In this document: in pieces, positions 7,116 to 15,518 of the stretch | Layout of the letters: each line of letters begins with the position of its first letter | Position numbering within the stretch: position 1 is the stretch's first letter | Assembly: GCA_045631225.1 (NCBI GenBank) | Contig: JAZQUG010000042.1 | Coordinates: 1-40,738 of the forward strand | Direction of reading: 5' to 3' | DNA from: Fimenecus sp045631225 | Lineage (GTDB): Bacteria > Bacillota > Clostridia > Oscillospirales > Acutalibacteraceae | Length of the DNA stretch: 40,738 nt | Made by a program: the position numbers and the translations under genes | The notes under the pieces: generated by a model | The model's database searches: none | Seen by the model: only the letters and a program-made list of their open reading frames with translations | What the model was told of the DNA's origin: nothing

Positions 7116-8702
7116 ATGTCAAACGCTTATGACATTCCAAGAGCTGATTCTCCAAAGGATGTAGGAGTTTCTGCAAAAGTAATTAAAAGCTTTTTAGAGG
7201 ATGCAGTAAAAAAAGGCTATGAATATCACAGCCTTATGGTTATTCGTCACGGCAAGGTTGCTGTTGAATGGTACAACGAGCCATATAATAAAGACACTCC
7301 TCAGGCTGTTTATTCAGTGAGCAAATCATTTACATCAACTGCTATCGGTTTTGCAATTAGTGAGGGCCTTATTTCATTAGACACAAAGCTTATTGATATA
7401 TTCCCTGACTATCCACCGAAAAAAGCTGATGAACGATTTGAAAAACTGACTGTAAGAAATCTTTTAAAAATGTCATCAGGCAAACAACCAAGTTTTCTTT
7501 CTGATAAGAGCAAGGTTGACTGGATTGAGGATTACATAAACTCACCATGGAAATTTGAACCCGGTGAAAAATTTCTTTATATCAACGAAAATATTTTTAT
7601 GCTTTCTGCTATCATTAACCGTGTTACTGGTATGAGTATGAGAGAATATCTTGAGCCTCGTCTTTTTAAACCACTTGGAATTGATTTCCCGTTCTGGGAA
7701 ACTGACCGCAATGGTATCGAAGCTGGTGGTTGGGGACTTTATATCAAGACAGAGGATATTGCAAAGCTCACTCTTTGCTATCAACAGAAAGGCAAATACA
7801 ACGGTGTTCAGGTTCTTCCTGAAGAATGGGCAAATGAAGCAACAAAGAAACAGATTGACAACGAATATAACCGACCCGGCACAGATGCATCATGTGGCTA
7901 CGGATACTGTTTCTGGAAAAACAGTATTGACGAAGACTCTTTCCGTGCTGATGGTATGTTCTCACAGTTTGGTATCGGCATTCCTGAATACGATGCAACT
8001 GTTGTTCTTACATCTGCCGTTACTGACGAAACAGGTTGTCTTGATTTCCTTTTCAACTATTTCCCAAAGGCATTCCAGATTGCTGACGAAGAAAATGAAC
8101 AAATTGAAAACACAATTGTTGAACAGCTTGTTTCAAGTGACCGTCCACCAATGGAGGATGTAATCAAAAACAGATATATCAAATTTAGAAAGAAGCTTCT
8201 TCTTAACCTTACAGGCTTCCAATTAAGCGTTCTTCCTATGGCTGTCACATATATGCTTACAGACAAGCCCGGTAATATTGATATGGTCAAATTTGATTTT
8301 CAGGATACGGAATGTTCAATGACATGGTCCGAAGGATTAGAAACAAACACTATTATTCTTGGTCTTGATGGCAGATATCGTTATTCTAAAATCACTCTCG
8401 GTAACATTGATTTTACTGTTTGTGCAAATGCAATATGGCTTGATAACGAAAGTCTTCTTGTAACAATAAGACCTATCCAGACCGTTGCAAAGAGAAATCT
8501 GATTTTTGAATTCCATCCAAAAGACAAGGTTGTTATGATTCCATCAAGCTCACCATCAGGTGGTGAAATTCTTAACAATTTAACAGGATTCTTTGAGCAG
8601 ATGATTCCTAACAAAGCAATCCTCAGTGTTTTCAACAAGATAATGACCTTTGCACCAAAAATTCTGGAACCAAAACACTACGGAAAATTTATCGAAAAAT
8701 AA
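7116..8702 (+). CDS. Serine hydrolase of the class C beta-lactamase/PBP4* family
   Basis: The 528-residue protein begins with a beta-lactamase-fold domain (about 10-320) carrying the SxxK motif S67-V-S-K70 (VYSVSKSFTS) and the YxN motif Y155-I-N157. A downstream extension (about 330-528) is mostly beta and of unknown role. Relatives act as D-aminopeptidases, esterases or penicillin-recognising enzymes, so the chemistry is serine hydrolysis but the substrate is open. No signal peptide or transmembrane segment is visible, so it may be cytoplasmic. It follows gtrA by 15 bases behind an AAGGGGGAT site and ends the operon before a strong terminator. Association with dacA and lipid-sugar genes hints at envelope metabolism, but resistance to beta-lactams cannot be inferred. 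Confidence 0.82.
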   Translation: MSNAYDIPRADSPKDVGVSAKVIKSFLEDAVKKGYEYHSLMVIRHGKVAVEWYNEPYNKDTPQAVYSVSKSFTSTAIGFAISEGLISLDTKLIDIFPDYPPKKADERFEKLTVRNLLKMSSGKQPSFLSDKSKVDWIEDYINSPWKFEPGEKFLYINENIFMLSAIINRVTGMSMREYLEPRLFKPLGIDFPFWETDRNGIEAGGWGLYIKTEDIAKLTLCYQQKGKYNGVQVLPEEWANEATKKQIDNEYNRPGTDASCGYGYCFWKNSIDEDSFRADGMFSQFGIGIPEYDATVVLTSAVTDETGCLDFLFNYFPKAFQIADEENEQIENTIVEQLVSSDRPPMEDVIKNRYIKFRKKLLLNLTGFQLSVLPMAVTYMLTDKPGNIDMVKFDFQDTECSMTWSEGLETNTIILGLDGRYRYSKITLGNIDFTVCANAIWLDNESLLVTIRPIQTVAKRNLIFEFHPKDKVVMIPSSSPSGGEILNNLTGFFEQMIPNKAILSVFNKIMTFAPKILEPKHYGKFIEK

Positions 8703-8713
8703 GTAAAAAAATT

Positions 8714-8752
8714 ACTCCACTTGTTCGTTTGAGCAAGTGGAGTTTTCTTATC
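8714..8752. terminator. Bidirectional terminator between convergent operons
   Basis: ACTCCACTTG (8714-8723) pairs perfectly with 8734-8743. TTTCTTATCTT follows on + and AATTTTTTTAC on -. It serves the dacA operon and the lipase at the end of the minus-strand operon. Confidence 0.9.
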
Positions 8753-10043
8753 TTATTCTCTCTAAACTATCAACCAAAGCAATGTGGTCAGTATAGAATT
8801 TACGGGTTTCTTCAGTTTTTCCGTTCATTCCTATAACTGCACCGTGGTCACCCTCTAATGTTGGGAATACATACCATTGTCCACGCTGAAGTTCTTCAAG
8901 ACCTGAGTTATATTCCACAAACGTATCTCCTGTTGGATACTGTGCAGAAACAACATTTACAAGTCCGTCATTAGGAAGCCAGCTATCGTCGATTTTAATT
9001 GTGGCAGTCGAACTTGTATTTGTATATCTTCCTATCAGCGTAGCAATCGGCATAAGCACTACCATTGTTGATGAAATAGGTATCTGATGATTTGATAATG
9101 GTGATTTTTTAGTTGTGTTATATGCAAAAGAGAAATAGTACACACTATCAACTAATTTAATGCTTTCATTTAATTCCATAGCACCGTCAGGTGACAAATC
9201 ATAAAAGGCATTGTCTTTTCCGTTGCTGAAATCACCATTCACAAGTGAAATTGTCTCTTCCTCACCTGACTTAATTCCAAAATGTTCAAGCTGGAAATCA
9301 ATAAGACTACTGTTATATAAATTACCAATTCCACTTGTGGCAAAAAGTACACTTAAGGCTGTTTCAACAAGCTTTCCCTTATCCACAACATAAAACAAGG
9401 TTGAACCATTATGAGGTGAACAAAGTGTTGTAACAGTATTTACAAACTCACCTTTTCCACCCTTAAACAATGGTGAACAGTCATCAGGACTTGCCTGCAT
9501 CTCTGCTTCGTTGCCATATTCAAGAAGACTTGTAATAAGACGAACTGTATTACCACCGAATGAATGACCGATAAGATTGATTTTTCTCATCTGTCCACCT
9601 TCGGTTTTTGTTCCCCAATTTTCCACAAGAGGTGTAGAATATGCTCTGCCAAATCTTTCGTGACCATGTTCTTTGCTGTGTGCTTCACCATAGTCAACTG
9701 TTGTACCCATGAGCTGTGCATAAAGCTCGCAAGCTCTGTCCCACGCACTTGAAAAAGGTCCTACGGTTGCTTCTTTTACAAGGAAACCATTTGAACGCAA
9801 ATGCGCTGAAATACTGCCTGTTGTTGAGCCCCAATATGGTGTAACGCTGTTCATTCCGGCATTTTCGCCCCAGCCACCCATACCGTGTACAAGTACATAT
9901 GTATAGTCAATCGGATCTTCCGTTAATCTTGCCCACATCTTTTTGTAGCCACCAAAAGGTATAGGCAAAACTGCTGCAATTACAAGGCAAATCGAAAGAA
10001 TTGCCGCTAAAGTCTTTTTTGCACTGAATCTGTCATTTTTCAT
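8748..10043 (-). CDS. Secreted lipase, bacterial family I.5-like
   Basis: The 431-residue protein has an N-terminal hydrophobic segment (11-32) typical of a signal peptide or anchor. The lipase signature is complete: oxyanion loop VLVHGMGG (50-57), nucleophile elbow GHSFGG with S161, a WLPNDGLVN segment like that of staphylococcal and Geobacillus lipases, and a late catalytic His (H400, EGDHGAVIG). These enzymes hydrolyse triacylglycerols outside the cell. The gene is last in a minus-strand operon, 18 bases after the NimA-like gene, and ends at a bidirectional terminator. Lipid hydrolysis is well supported; substrate chain length is not. Confidence 0.85.
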   Translation of the reverse strand: MKNDRFSAKKTLAAILSICLVIAAVLPIPFGGYKKMWARLTEDPIDYTYVLVHGMGGWGENAGMNSVTPYWGSTTGSISAHLRSNGFLVKEATVGPFSSAWDRACELYAQLMGTTVDYGEAHSKEHGHERFGRAYSTPLVENWGTKTEGGQMRKINLIGHSFGGNTVRLITSLLEYGNEAEMQASPDDCSPLFKGGKGEFVNTVTTLCSPHNGSTLFYVVDKGKLVETALSVLFATSGIGNLYNSSLIDFQLEHFGIKSGEEETISLVNGDFSNGKDNAFYDLSPDGAMELNESIKLVDSVYYFSFAYNTTKKSPLSNHQIPISSTMVVLMPIATLIGRYTNTSSTATIKIDDSWLPNDGLVNVVSAQYPTGDTFVEYNSGLEELQRGQWYVFPTLEGDHGAVIGMNGKTEETRKFYTDHIALVDSLERIR

Positions 10044-10061
10044 AGTCAGGCACCACCCTTT

Positions 10062-10550
10062 TTAATTTTTAGGAAATGGTCGTTTTTTTGCTGTGAATTC
10101 AAGTGTATCAATCTTGATTATGCTTACAACAGTTGTAAGCTTGTCCTCAAATGAAAAATCTTTTCCTGTCTGTGTCTTCATAAGTATTGAAAGTGCTGAC
10201 TTTTTCTCATCAACATCTTCAATAATAGCGGCATGTCCTCTGCCCATAATTGAAGCATATGTAATACCATATTTGCAGGCAACTTCACCCTCAAATGGTG
10301 TAATATCACAACACATTTCAAAGAAAACCTTAGGATTTGCTTTTAAAACATCGATTTTTCTTCCTCTTTTTGCGCCGTGAAGATAAAGTGTCAACTTGCC
10401 ATTTTCAAGGGTATATCCGTAATTCATAGGGACAACATATGGCTCGTCACCGTCAATCATTCCCACGTGAACAACCTTTGATTTTTCAAGTATTTCAATG
10501 ATTTCATTAATATCAGTAACCTGTTGCTCTCTGCGAGTCATTCCATTCAT
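10062..10550 (-). CDS. Pyridoxamine 5'-phosphate oxidase-like FMN protein (NimA family)
   Basis: The 162-residue protein opens with MTRREQQVTDINEI, then KVVHVGMIDGDEPYVVPMNYGY (long hydrophobic strand and Y-V-V-P-M-N), typical of the split-barrel flavin proteins related to NimA. A fairly conserved LYLHGAKRGRKIDVL block follows and would sit at the flavin phosphate. Members bind FMN or a related cofactor; some reduce nitroimidazoles, but most have no known substrate. An AAAGGGG site precedes the start. It sits between the phosphatase gene (12-base gap) and the lipase gene (18-base gap). Function beyond flavin binding is not inferred. Confidence 0.8.
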   Translation of the reverse strand: MNGMTRREQQVTDINEIIEILEKSKVVHVGMIDGDEPYVVPMNYGYTLENGKLTLYLHGAKRGRKIDVLKANPKVFFEMCCDITPFEGEVACKYGITYASIMGRGHAAIIEDVDEKKSALSILMKTQTGKDFSFEDKLTTVVSIIKIDTLEFTAKKRPFPKN

Positions 10551-10562
10551 ATCGATACCCCT

Positions 10563-11990
10563 TTATATAACGCTGAACAACAATTTAAAATAACTGATTA
10601 TCATTTTAAGAATTTCAATCACAAATGTATTTAAATGCTGTTTTGCTGTTTCCTGATTAACATTTGTAGGCAATTCAACATAGTTGTCATTTACCGGTCT
10701 TTTTTCTGTCTTTTTGATACCGTAAGAATCAATAAGTGTTGTTTCGTTTGTCTCATCATCAACCATATATGCCTTGTAAACAAAATGCTCACTGTCAAGA
10801 CTTACTGTCGCGAAAACACCACCGTCTTTTGTATCTCTTGCAAGTGCTGAATTCTCAAGAATTGGTGGAATTGCCTCTTCATTTACACCATATCGTTTTG
10901 TTCCCGCTGTTGATGGTAAAATATGAGTTGTTCCGTCAGGATTAAGTGCAAATGTTGTTGATTCACCATTCCAAACTTCCGTAACAGTGTTATATTCCTG
11001 TGCCTTTTCACCCTTGACAGGCTGTGTTCTCATATACATATGGTCGTGGCCTGCAAATACAACATCAATTCCAAGCTCGTCGATTACAGGTAAAAGAAGA
11101 TTTCTCATAATTATTGTGTCAGGCTTGTTTATATTTTTACCTGCTGAATATAAAGCACGGTGCATAAGCACGATTTTCCACTGTGCATCTGACTCATTCA
11201 TATCGTTTTTAAGCCAGTTAATCTGTGATGCAGACATTGGATACATATCATTTGAGTTAAGCACAGCAAAATGCGCATCACCCCAGTCAAATGAATAGTA
11301 ACAGCCTGTAATAACAGCACTATTCTCTGCTTCACCGATATTAAACATATTGTTAAACTTGAACCATTGAAGGTTACCCTCGTGATTACCTGAAACAGGC
11401 ACAAGAGTTGTGTTCATATTCATAAATTCAAAGTTTCTGAAATAGCTGTCCCATTCTTCGTTTGTGCAGTCATTCACAAAGTCACCAAGTCCAACTGCAA
11501 AATCATATTCAGGCATTGTATTAACTGCAGACTGTAAGACCTTAGCTGCCTGTTGAAAATTTTCTTCGTTACTTGCCTGAACATCGGCAAAAACAATAAA
11601 ATCAGCCTTGTCACTTGTTTTTGATGCTGTTGTGAAATAACCGATTTCACTCCATACACCTGCTTCGCTGTCACCTACTCGGTACTGATATTTTGTATCT
11701 GGTGTAAGATTTTTTGTCTCTGCCTTATGTACATATTTTTCCATTGAAGGATAACTAATACCCTTGATAACTTCTGTTTTTGTCAAATCAGCACCCATAG
11801 GAGCAACCTGTAAATCTGTTCCTGTCTTTTCGTCTGTATACCAGCAAAAACCTCTTGCAGTAGCAGAATCACCATTAATTGTAACATTAACTCGTGTTAC
11901 TTCATATCCTGCCATAGCACTTGCCATAACGGGAAATACCATACATAACACAAGAATAAGTGAAATGATTTTTTTCATTGTTTTTTTCAT
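10563..11990 (-). CDS. Secreted purple-acid-phosphatase-like metallophosphoesterase
   Basis: The 475-residue protein has a signal peptide (about 1-27), an N-terminal fibronectin-like domain as in purple acid phosphatases (about 30-122), then a binuclear metallophosphoesterase domain with FADVQ (D136), GLGDF (D170), SGNHEG (N202, H203), LMHRALYSAG and FAGHDHMYMRT. These enzymes release phosphate from phosphomonoesters outside the cell. The C terminus ends in a hydrophobic helix (about 455-475) that may tether it. An AAAGGAG site lies 8 bases before the start. The gene is 26 bases after the GPH symporter gene and 12 before the NimA-like gene, so co-transcription is likely. Confidence 0.85.
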   Translation of the reverse strand: MKKTMKKIISLILVLCMVFPVMASAMAGYEVTRVNVTINGDSATARGFCWYTDEKTGTDLQVAPMGADLTKTEVIKGISYPSMEKYVHKAETKNLTPDTKYQYRVGDSEAGVWSEIGYFTTASKTSDKADFIVFADVQASNEENFQQAAKVLQSAVNTMPEYDFAVGLGDFVNDCTNEEWDSYFRNFEFMNMNTTLVPVSGNHEGNLQWFKFNNMFNIGEAENSAVITGCYYSFDWGDAHFAVLNSNDMYPMSASQINWLKNDMNESDAQWKIVLMHRALYSAGKNINKPDTIIMRNLLLPVIDELGIDVVFAGHDHMYMRTQPVKGEKAQEYNTVTEVWNGESTTFALNPDGTTHILPSTAGTKRYGVNEEAIPPILENSALARDTKDGGVFATVSLDSEHFVYKAYMVDDETNETTLIDSYGIKKTEKRPVNDNYVELPTNVNQETAKQHLNTFVIEILKMIISYFKLLFSVI

Positions 11991-12016
11991 AATGATTGCT
12001 CCTTTTGTAGCATTAA

Positions 12017-13474
12017 TTACTTTTCAATATCATACTTTTTCGACATCATACTCAATGCCTGTTCTCTTGTGATTTTGCCTGTATTACAGTCAATCATCAC
12101 CTGAACATCCTTATCCTTCAAATCATAGAAAGACCAAACGATAAATGCCAACAAACCACCTATTGCAGGAATAAGCATAAATATCAACCAAAGCATATTG
12201 AGTGCATGAGGTGTCTGTGTTACTCCGCTTTGCTCAAGCTCCTGGAATGAGCCTACCTCAACAACTTTCCAGCCAACTGAATCAAGACCAAGTATAAAGA
12301 GTCCTAATGCACCGGAAATTGAACCTGTAAGCTTTGCCATAAAGGTCTGCACAGCAAAGGTTATGCCCTTTGCCTCAGTACCACTCTTGAATCGACCATA
12401 TTCCGCACAGTCAGGTGTAAACATAAACATTTCAAGACTGACTACTGCCAACGGAATTGAACGGATAGTGAAGAGAATGATATAAACAACCGCATTACCA
12501 TAGCCTACCAACCACATAATGATGCTGAGTACTACATAAAGTAATAAGCATATCTGATTAACCTTCATCTTATCAAATCGACGAATAATCTTTGGCAACA
12601 GCAATGAAATAATAAGCTGTGGAACAGTTCCGATTGCACCAACAAGTATAGAGAACAATGCACTGTTAAACAGGTAATATGATACATAAAGAGTAAATGC
12701 ATTACCTATGCTAAGTGATGAATAGAAGAAAAGTCCCAAATAATATATCAACAGATACTTGTTCTTGAAAAGATATGAAAACATACTTCTGATAGTAAAT
12801 GTTTCTTCACTCTCTGCGTGAAAACGTTCTTTGAGTTTAAATGATGCAGGTGACATCAACGCAAATGCAACAACGCAGATGATTATTGATATCATGCCAT
12901 AGTTCATACCAACCTTTTCACTGACAAGAACAGTTGAAAGCGTAGATGTTATACCAACACCGGCATAAGTAGCGATACTTTTGTATGACTGAATAGTATT
13001 TCGTTCATCAATACTCTGACTCATAGAGGTCAGAATTCCGAAAATAGGCACATCACAAAGAGTATATGCTGTATCCCAAAGTATGTACGCAATTGCAAAC
13101 CAACCTAATTTAACATTTTCTGAGGAATCAGAAGGAATCACAAATGTCAGAATAGTAGCAAGCGGAATAAGTATGGTGGAAATTCGTATCCAAGGAAGAT
13201 ATTTCTTTCCACTTCTGAATTTGATTGAGTCAAATATCACGCCAAATAATGTATCGTTTACTGCATCCCAGACTTTAACGATAAGCATAATCGTTGCTGA
13301 CTTAATCGGGTCAATGCCTAAAAACAAAAGATATGTAGTCAGGCACACATTAAAAAGCGTGTAAATCATATTCTGCCCAGCAAAATATGAATAGTAGCTT
13401 GCCCTTTCAGCAGGCTCTGTTGACCAATCTTTTCCCGTTACAAAAATCTTTTTTGCTAATGAAGAAAGTTTCAT
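12017..13474 (-). CDS. GPH family glycoside:cation symporter (MelB-like MFS)
   Basis: The 485-residue membrane protein has about twelve hydrophobic segments. It opens with a soluble stretch (KDWSTEPAERASYYSYFAGQNMIYTLFNVCL) and has the GPH hallmarks: KVWDAVNDTLFG after the second helix, the WDTAYTLCDVP segment in the fourth to fifth helix region, and a hydrophilic C-terminal tail. GPH transporters move glycosides, pentosides or hexuronides with Na+ or H+. The tail KITREQALSMMSKKYD is also seen in clostridial relatives. A strong AAGGAGGAG site precedes the start. The 5' leader carries a tandem hairpin array. The GH36 alpha-galactosidase elsewhere in the window makes an alpha-galactoside a reasonable guess for the substrate. 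Confidence 0.85.
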   Translation of the reverse strand: MKLSSLAKKIFVTGKDWSTEPAERASYYSYFAGQNMIYTLFNVCLTTYLLFLGIDPIKSATIMLIVKVWDAVNDTLFGVIFDSIKFRSGKKYLPWIRISTILIPLATILTFVIPSDSSENVKLGWFAIAYILWDTAYTLCDVPIFGILTSMSQSIDERNTIQSYKSIATYAGVGITSTLSTVLVSEKVGMNYGMISIIICVVAFALMSPASFKLKERFHAESEETFTIRSMFSYLFKNKYLLIYYLGLFFYSSLSIGNAFTLYVSYYLFNSALFSILVGAIGTVPQLIISLLLPKIIRRFDKMKVNQICLLLYVVLSIIMWLVGYGNAVVYIILFTIRSIPLAVVSLEMFMFTPDCAEYGRFKSGTEAKGITFAVQTFMAKLTGSISGALGLFILGLDSVGWKVVEVGSFQELEQSGVTQTPHALNMLWLIFMLIPAIGGLLAFIVWSFYDLKDKDVQVMIDCNTGKITREQALSMMSKKYDIEK

Positions 13475-13503
13475 ATATACTCCTCCTTGGTGTTATAAAT
13501 CTT

Positions 13504-13589
13504 GTTTCCGTTAGGAAACATATCGAGTGCGACTGCACATATCGAATCCTTTAGGATATATCGAAAATCATAACAATGATTTATATCGA
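13504..13589. repeat. Tandem hairpin array with ATATCGA linkers
   Basis: Four small perfect hairpins, each with a four-base loop, are separated by four identical ATATCGA words. Hairpins: GTTTCC/GGAAAC (13504-13519), GTGC/GCAC (13527-13538), ATCC/GGAT (13546-13557) and AAATCAT/ATGATTT (13565-13582). Linkers: 13520-13526, 13539-13545, 13558-13564 and 13583-13589. Stem sequences differ while linker and loop length are constant. It lies between rlmD and the GPH symporter gene, and its last linker contains the rlmD stop codon. I do not recognise its function. It could be a multiplying palindromic repeat, or an RNA structure in the symporter leader. Confidence 0.85.
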
Positions 13590-14933
13590 GGAAAGTGTAA
13601 GTAAAGCGACACTTTCTGTATGAGCTGTTTTCGGGAACATATCAACAGGGGTTACTTCTATTGTTTCATATCCCAATTCACGAAGCACAGCACAGTCTCT
13701 TGCCTGAGTTGACACATCACAAGAAACATAGACAATTCTTTTCGGATTCATTTCTGCGACATATTCTAAAACCTCTCTGTCGCAACCCTTTCTTGGTGGG
13801 TCAAGGATTACTGCGTCAGGCTCAATATTTTTATCTTTAAGAATTTTTACCGCATCTTTTGCATCACCACAGTAATATTCACAATTTTCAATGTTATTGC
13901 GCTTTGCATTTTCCTTTGCATCTTCAATGGCTTCGGGGATAATCTCGACACCGATAACTTTTCCCACACTTTTTGCCATTGAAAGTCCGATTGTACCTGC
14001 ACCGCAATAAAGGTCAAGCACAGTTTCGTGCCCTTTTGTCTCCACATATTCCAACGCCTTGTTATAAAGCAACTCTGCACAATCATGGTTGACCTGATAG
14101 AACGACAATGGTGAAAGTCTTATTTTGACGCCACAAAGAACATCTTCAATATAATCTTCACCCCAAAGAGTTGTGCAATTTTTACCGAGAATTACATTTG
14201 TCTTTTCTGTATTTTCATTTATTACGATGCTCTTAATTTCCTTAAATCGCATCAAATCGTCACAAAGTTCATCTGCATATGGTAATGTATTGCCATTGAT
14301 TACAATGCAGACCATAATCTGACCTGTCACAAATGCTTTTCTTATATAAATATGACGGACAAGTCCTGTATGGTTGATTGAATCGTAAGGTTCTACACCA
14401 AATTCAACCATCCAGGATTTAATTGTTCTTACAATTTCTGCAAATTCTTCAGGCTGTAAAGCACAATCAACAGAGTCGATTATTCTGTGGCTTTTCTGTG
14501 CATAAAAACCTGCCACAATCTCTTTTTCCATTCCAACGGGATACTGGGCTTTATTTCTGTATCGTTCCGTCTTGCAGGTGATAATATCCTTTACAGGCAC
14601 ATCAATATGTGCAAGACGAGTAAAGGCATCAACTACCTTTTGTCTTTTAAGTTCTTTTTCTGCATCATAGGAAATATGACGGAAAACACAGCCACCACAA
14701 GAACGGAAACAAGGACAATCAACCTTCACTCTGTCTTTTGATGGTTTTATAATCTCCTTGATTATACCAATGGCATAGGTCTTTTTTGCCTTGATAATAT
14801 GAGCAATTATGGTATCACCCTTCGCAGCACCTGAAACGAATACAGCCTGACCATTATAATGACCTACTCCGTTACCTTCAGCAGTATAACCCTCAATATT
14901 CAATTGTATATCCTGATTTTTCTGAAGTGACAT
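13581..14933 (-). CDS. rlmD: 23S rRNA (uracil-C5)-methyltransferase RlmD/TrmA family
   Basis: The 450-residue protein has an N-terminal TRAM domain (about 1-60), then the cysteines of the [4Fe-4S] cluster, C73-x5-C79-x2-C82 and C157. The SAM motif VLDLYCGAGTIG, the DPPRKGC block and YVSCDVSTQARD with the catalytic Cys complete the RumA/TrmA fold. Enzymes of this group methylate C5 of specific uridines in 23S rRNA; Firmicutes paralogs (RlmCD) differ in target, so the exact uridine is uncertain. The start follows chrA by 12 bases. The last codons (TCG ATA TAA) coincide with an ATATCGA repeat unit, so the 3' end abuts a hairpin array. Confidence 0.88.
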   Translation of the reverse strand: MSLQKNQDIQLNIEGYTAEGNGVGHYNGQAVFVSGAAKGDTIIAHIIKAKKTYAIGIIKEIIKPSKDRVKVDCPCFRSCGGCVFRHISYDAEKELKRQKVVDAFTRLAHIDVPVKDIITCKTERYRNKAQYPVGMEKEIVAGFYAQKSHRIIDSVDCALQPEEFAEIVRTIKSWMVEFGVEPYDSINHTGLVRHIYIRKAFVTGQIMVCIVINGNTLPYADELCDDLMRFKEIKSIVINENTEKTNVILGKNCTTLWGEDYIEDVLCGVKIRLSPLSFYQVNHDCAELLYNKALEYVETKGHETVLDLYCGAGTIGLSMAKSVGKVIGVEIIPEAIEDAKENAKRNNIENCEYYCGDAKDAVKILKDKNIEPDAVILDPPRKGCDREVLEYVAEMNPKRIVYVSCDVSTQARDCAVLRELGYETIEVTPVDMFPKTAHTESVALLTLSSI

Positions 14934-14945
14934 ACAAACAAATCC

Positions 14946-15518
14946 TTATAATTTCAATATAATACCTGCAAGTGCACCGACTAAAAGCCAGAATGCAGGA
15001 TGTAATTTTTTCAGTTTCTTTATGAACATAAGTGCAAAAAGCACTACCGCAATTGCAATTACAGGAATTGCAAATTCTCCATTTACATAGAAAATTGGTT
15101 TAATAATTCCAAAAACTGCAAATAAAACAAGAGCTGTAACCACAGGACGGATGCCTGAAAATGCACCTTTTACATATTCATTCTCTTTAAATACTTTTAA
15201 AAAACCTGCAATAATTACGATTACAATAATTGATGGTGTTACAAGTCCCATAGTGGAAATTATTCCACCAAAAATCCCACCAACTGTGCCGAATTCCGTA
15301 AATCCTGCATTGTATCCTGCATAAGTTGCCATATTGATGCCGATTGGTCCAGGTGTACTTTCTGCAACTGCTATCATAACACCTAACTCTTCAGGATTAA
15401 ACCATCCGTAATCACTTCTTGCCAAATCCTGCAAGAAAGGAATGGTAGCAGGACCGCCACCAACTGCAAAAAGTCCGATTTTAAAGAATTCTAAAAACAG
15501 ATACAAGTAGGTCATCAT
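14946..15518 (-). CDS. Chromate transporter family protein, half-size (second subunit)
   Basis: This 190-residue membrane protein is one CHR domain, with the signatures FAVGGGPATIPFLQDL (17-32) and ESTPGPIGINMATYAGY (53-69) and about six hydrophobic helices. Short CHR proteins occur as co-transcribed pairs that probably form an antiparallel heterodimer, as here: the upstream gene is also half-size and the two overlap by four bases. Some relatives export chromate; the physiological anion in gut Clostridia is unknown. Confidence 0.85.
   Translation of the reverse strand: MMTYLYLFLEFFKIGLFAVGGGPATIPFLQDLARSDYGWFNPEELGVMIAVAESTPGPIGINMATYAGYNAGFTEFGTVGGIFGGIISTMGLVTPSIIVIVIIAGFLKVFKENEYVKGAFSGIRPVVTALVLFAVFGIIKPIFYVNGEFAIPVIAIAVVLFALMFIKKLKKLHPAFWLLVGALAGIILKL

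Noticed and set aside
10549..10555. A further ATATCGA word near the NimA-like start
   Set aside because: It is a single word without flanking hairpins, expected by chance in AT-rich sequence; it partly overlaps the ribosome binding region.
13504..13589. CRISPR-like reading of the ATATCGA array
   Set aside because: The repeated unit is only 7 bases and the intervening segments are short self-complementary hairpins of 12-18 bases, not unique spacers. No cas genes are present.
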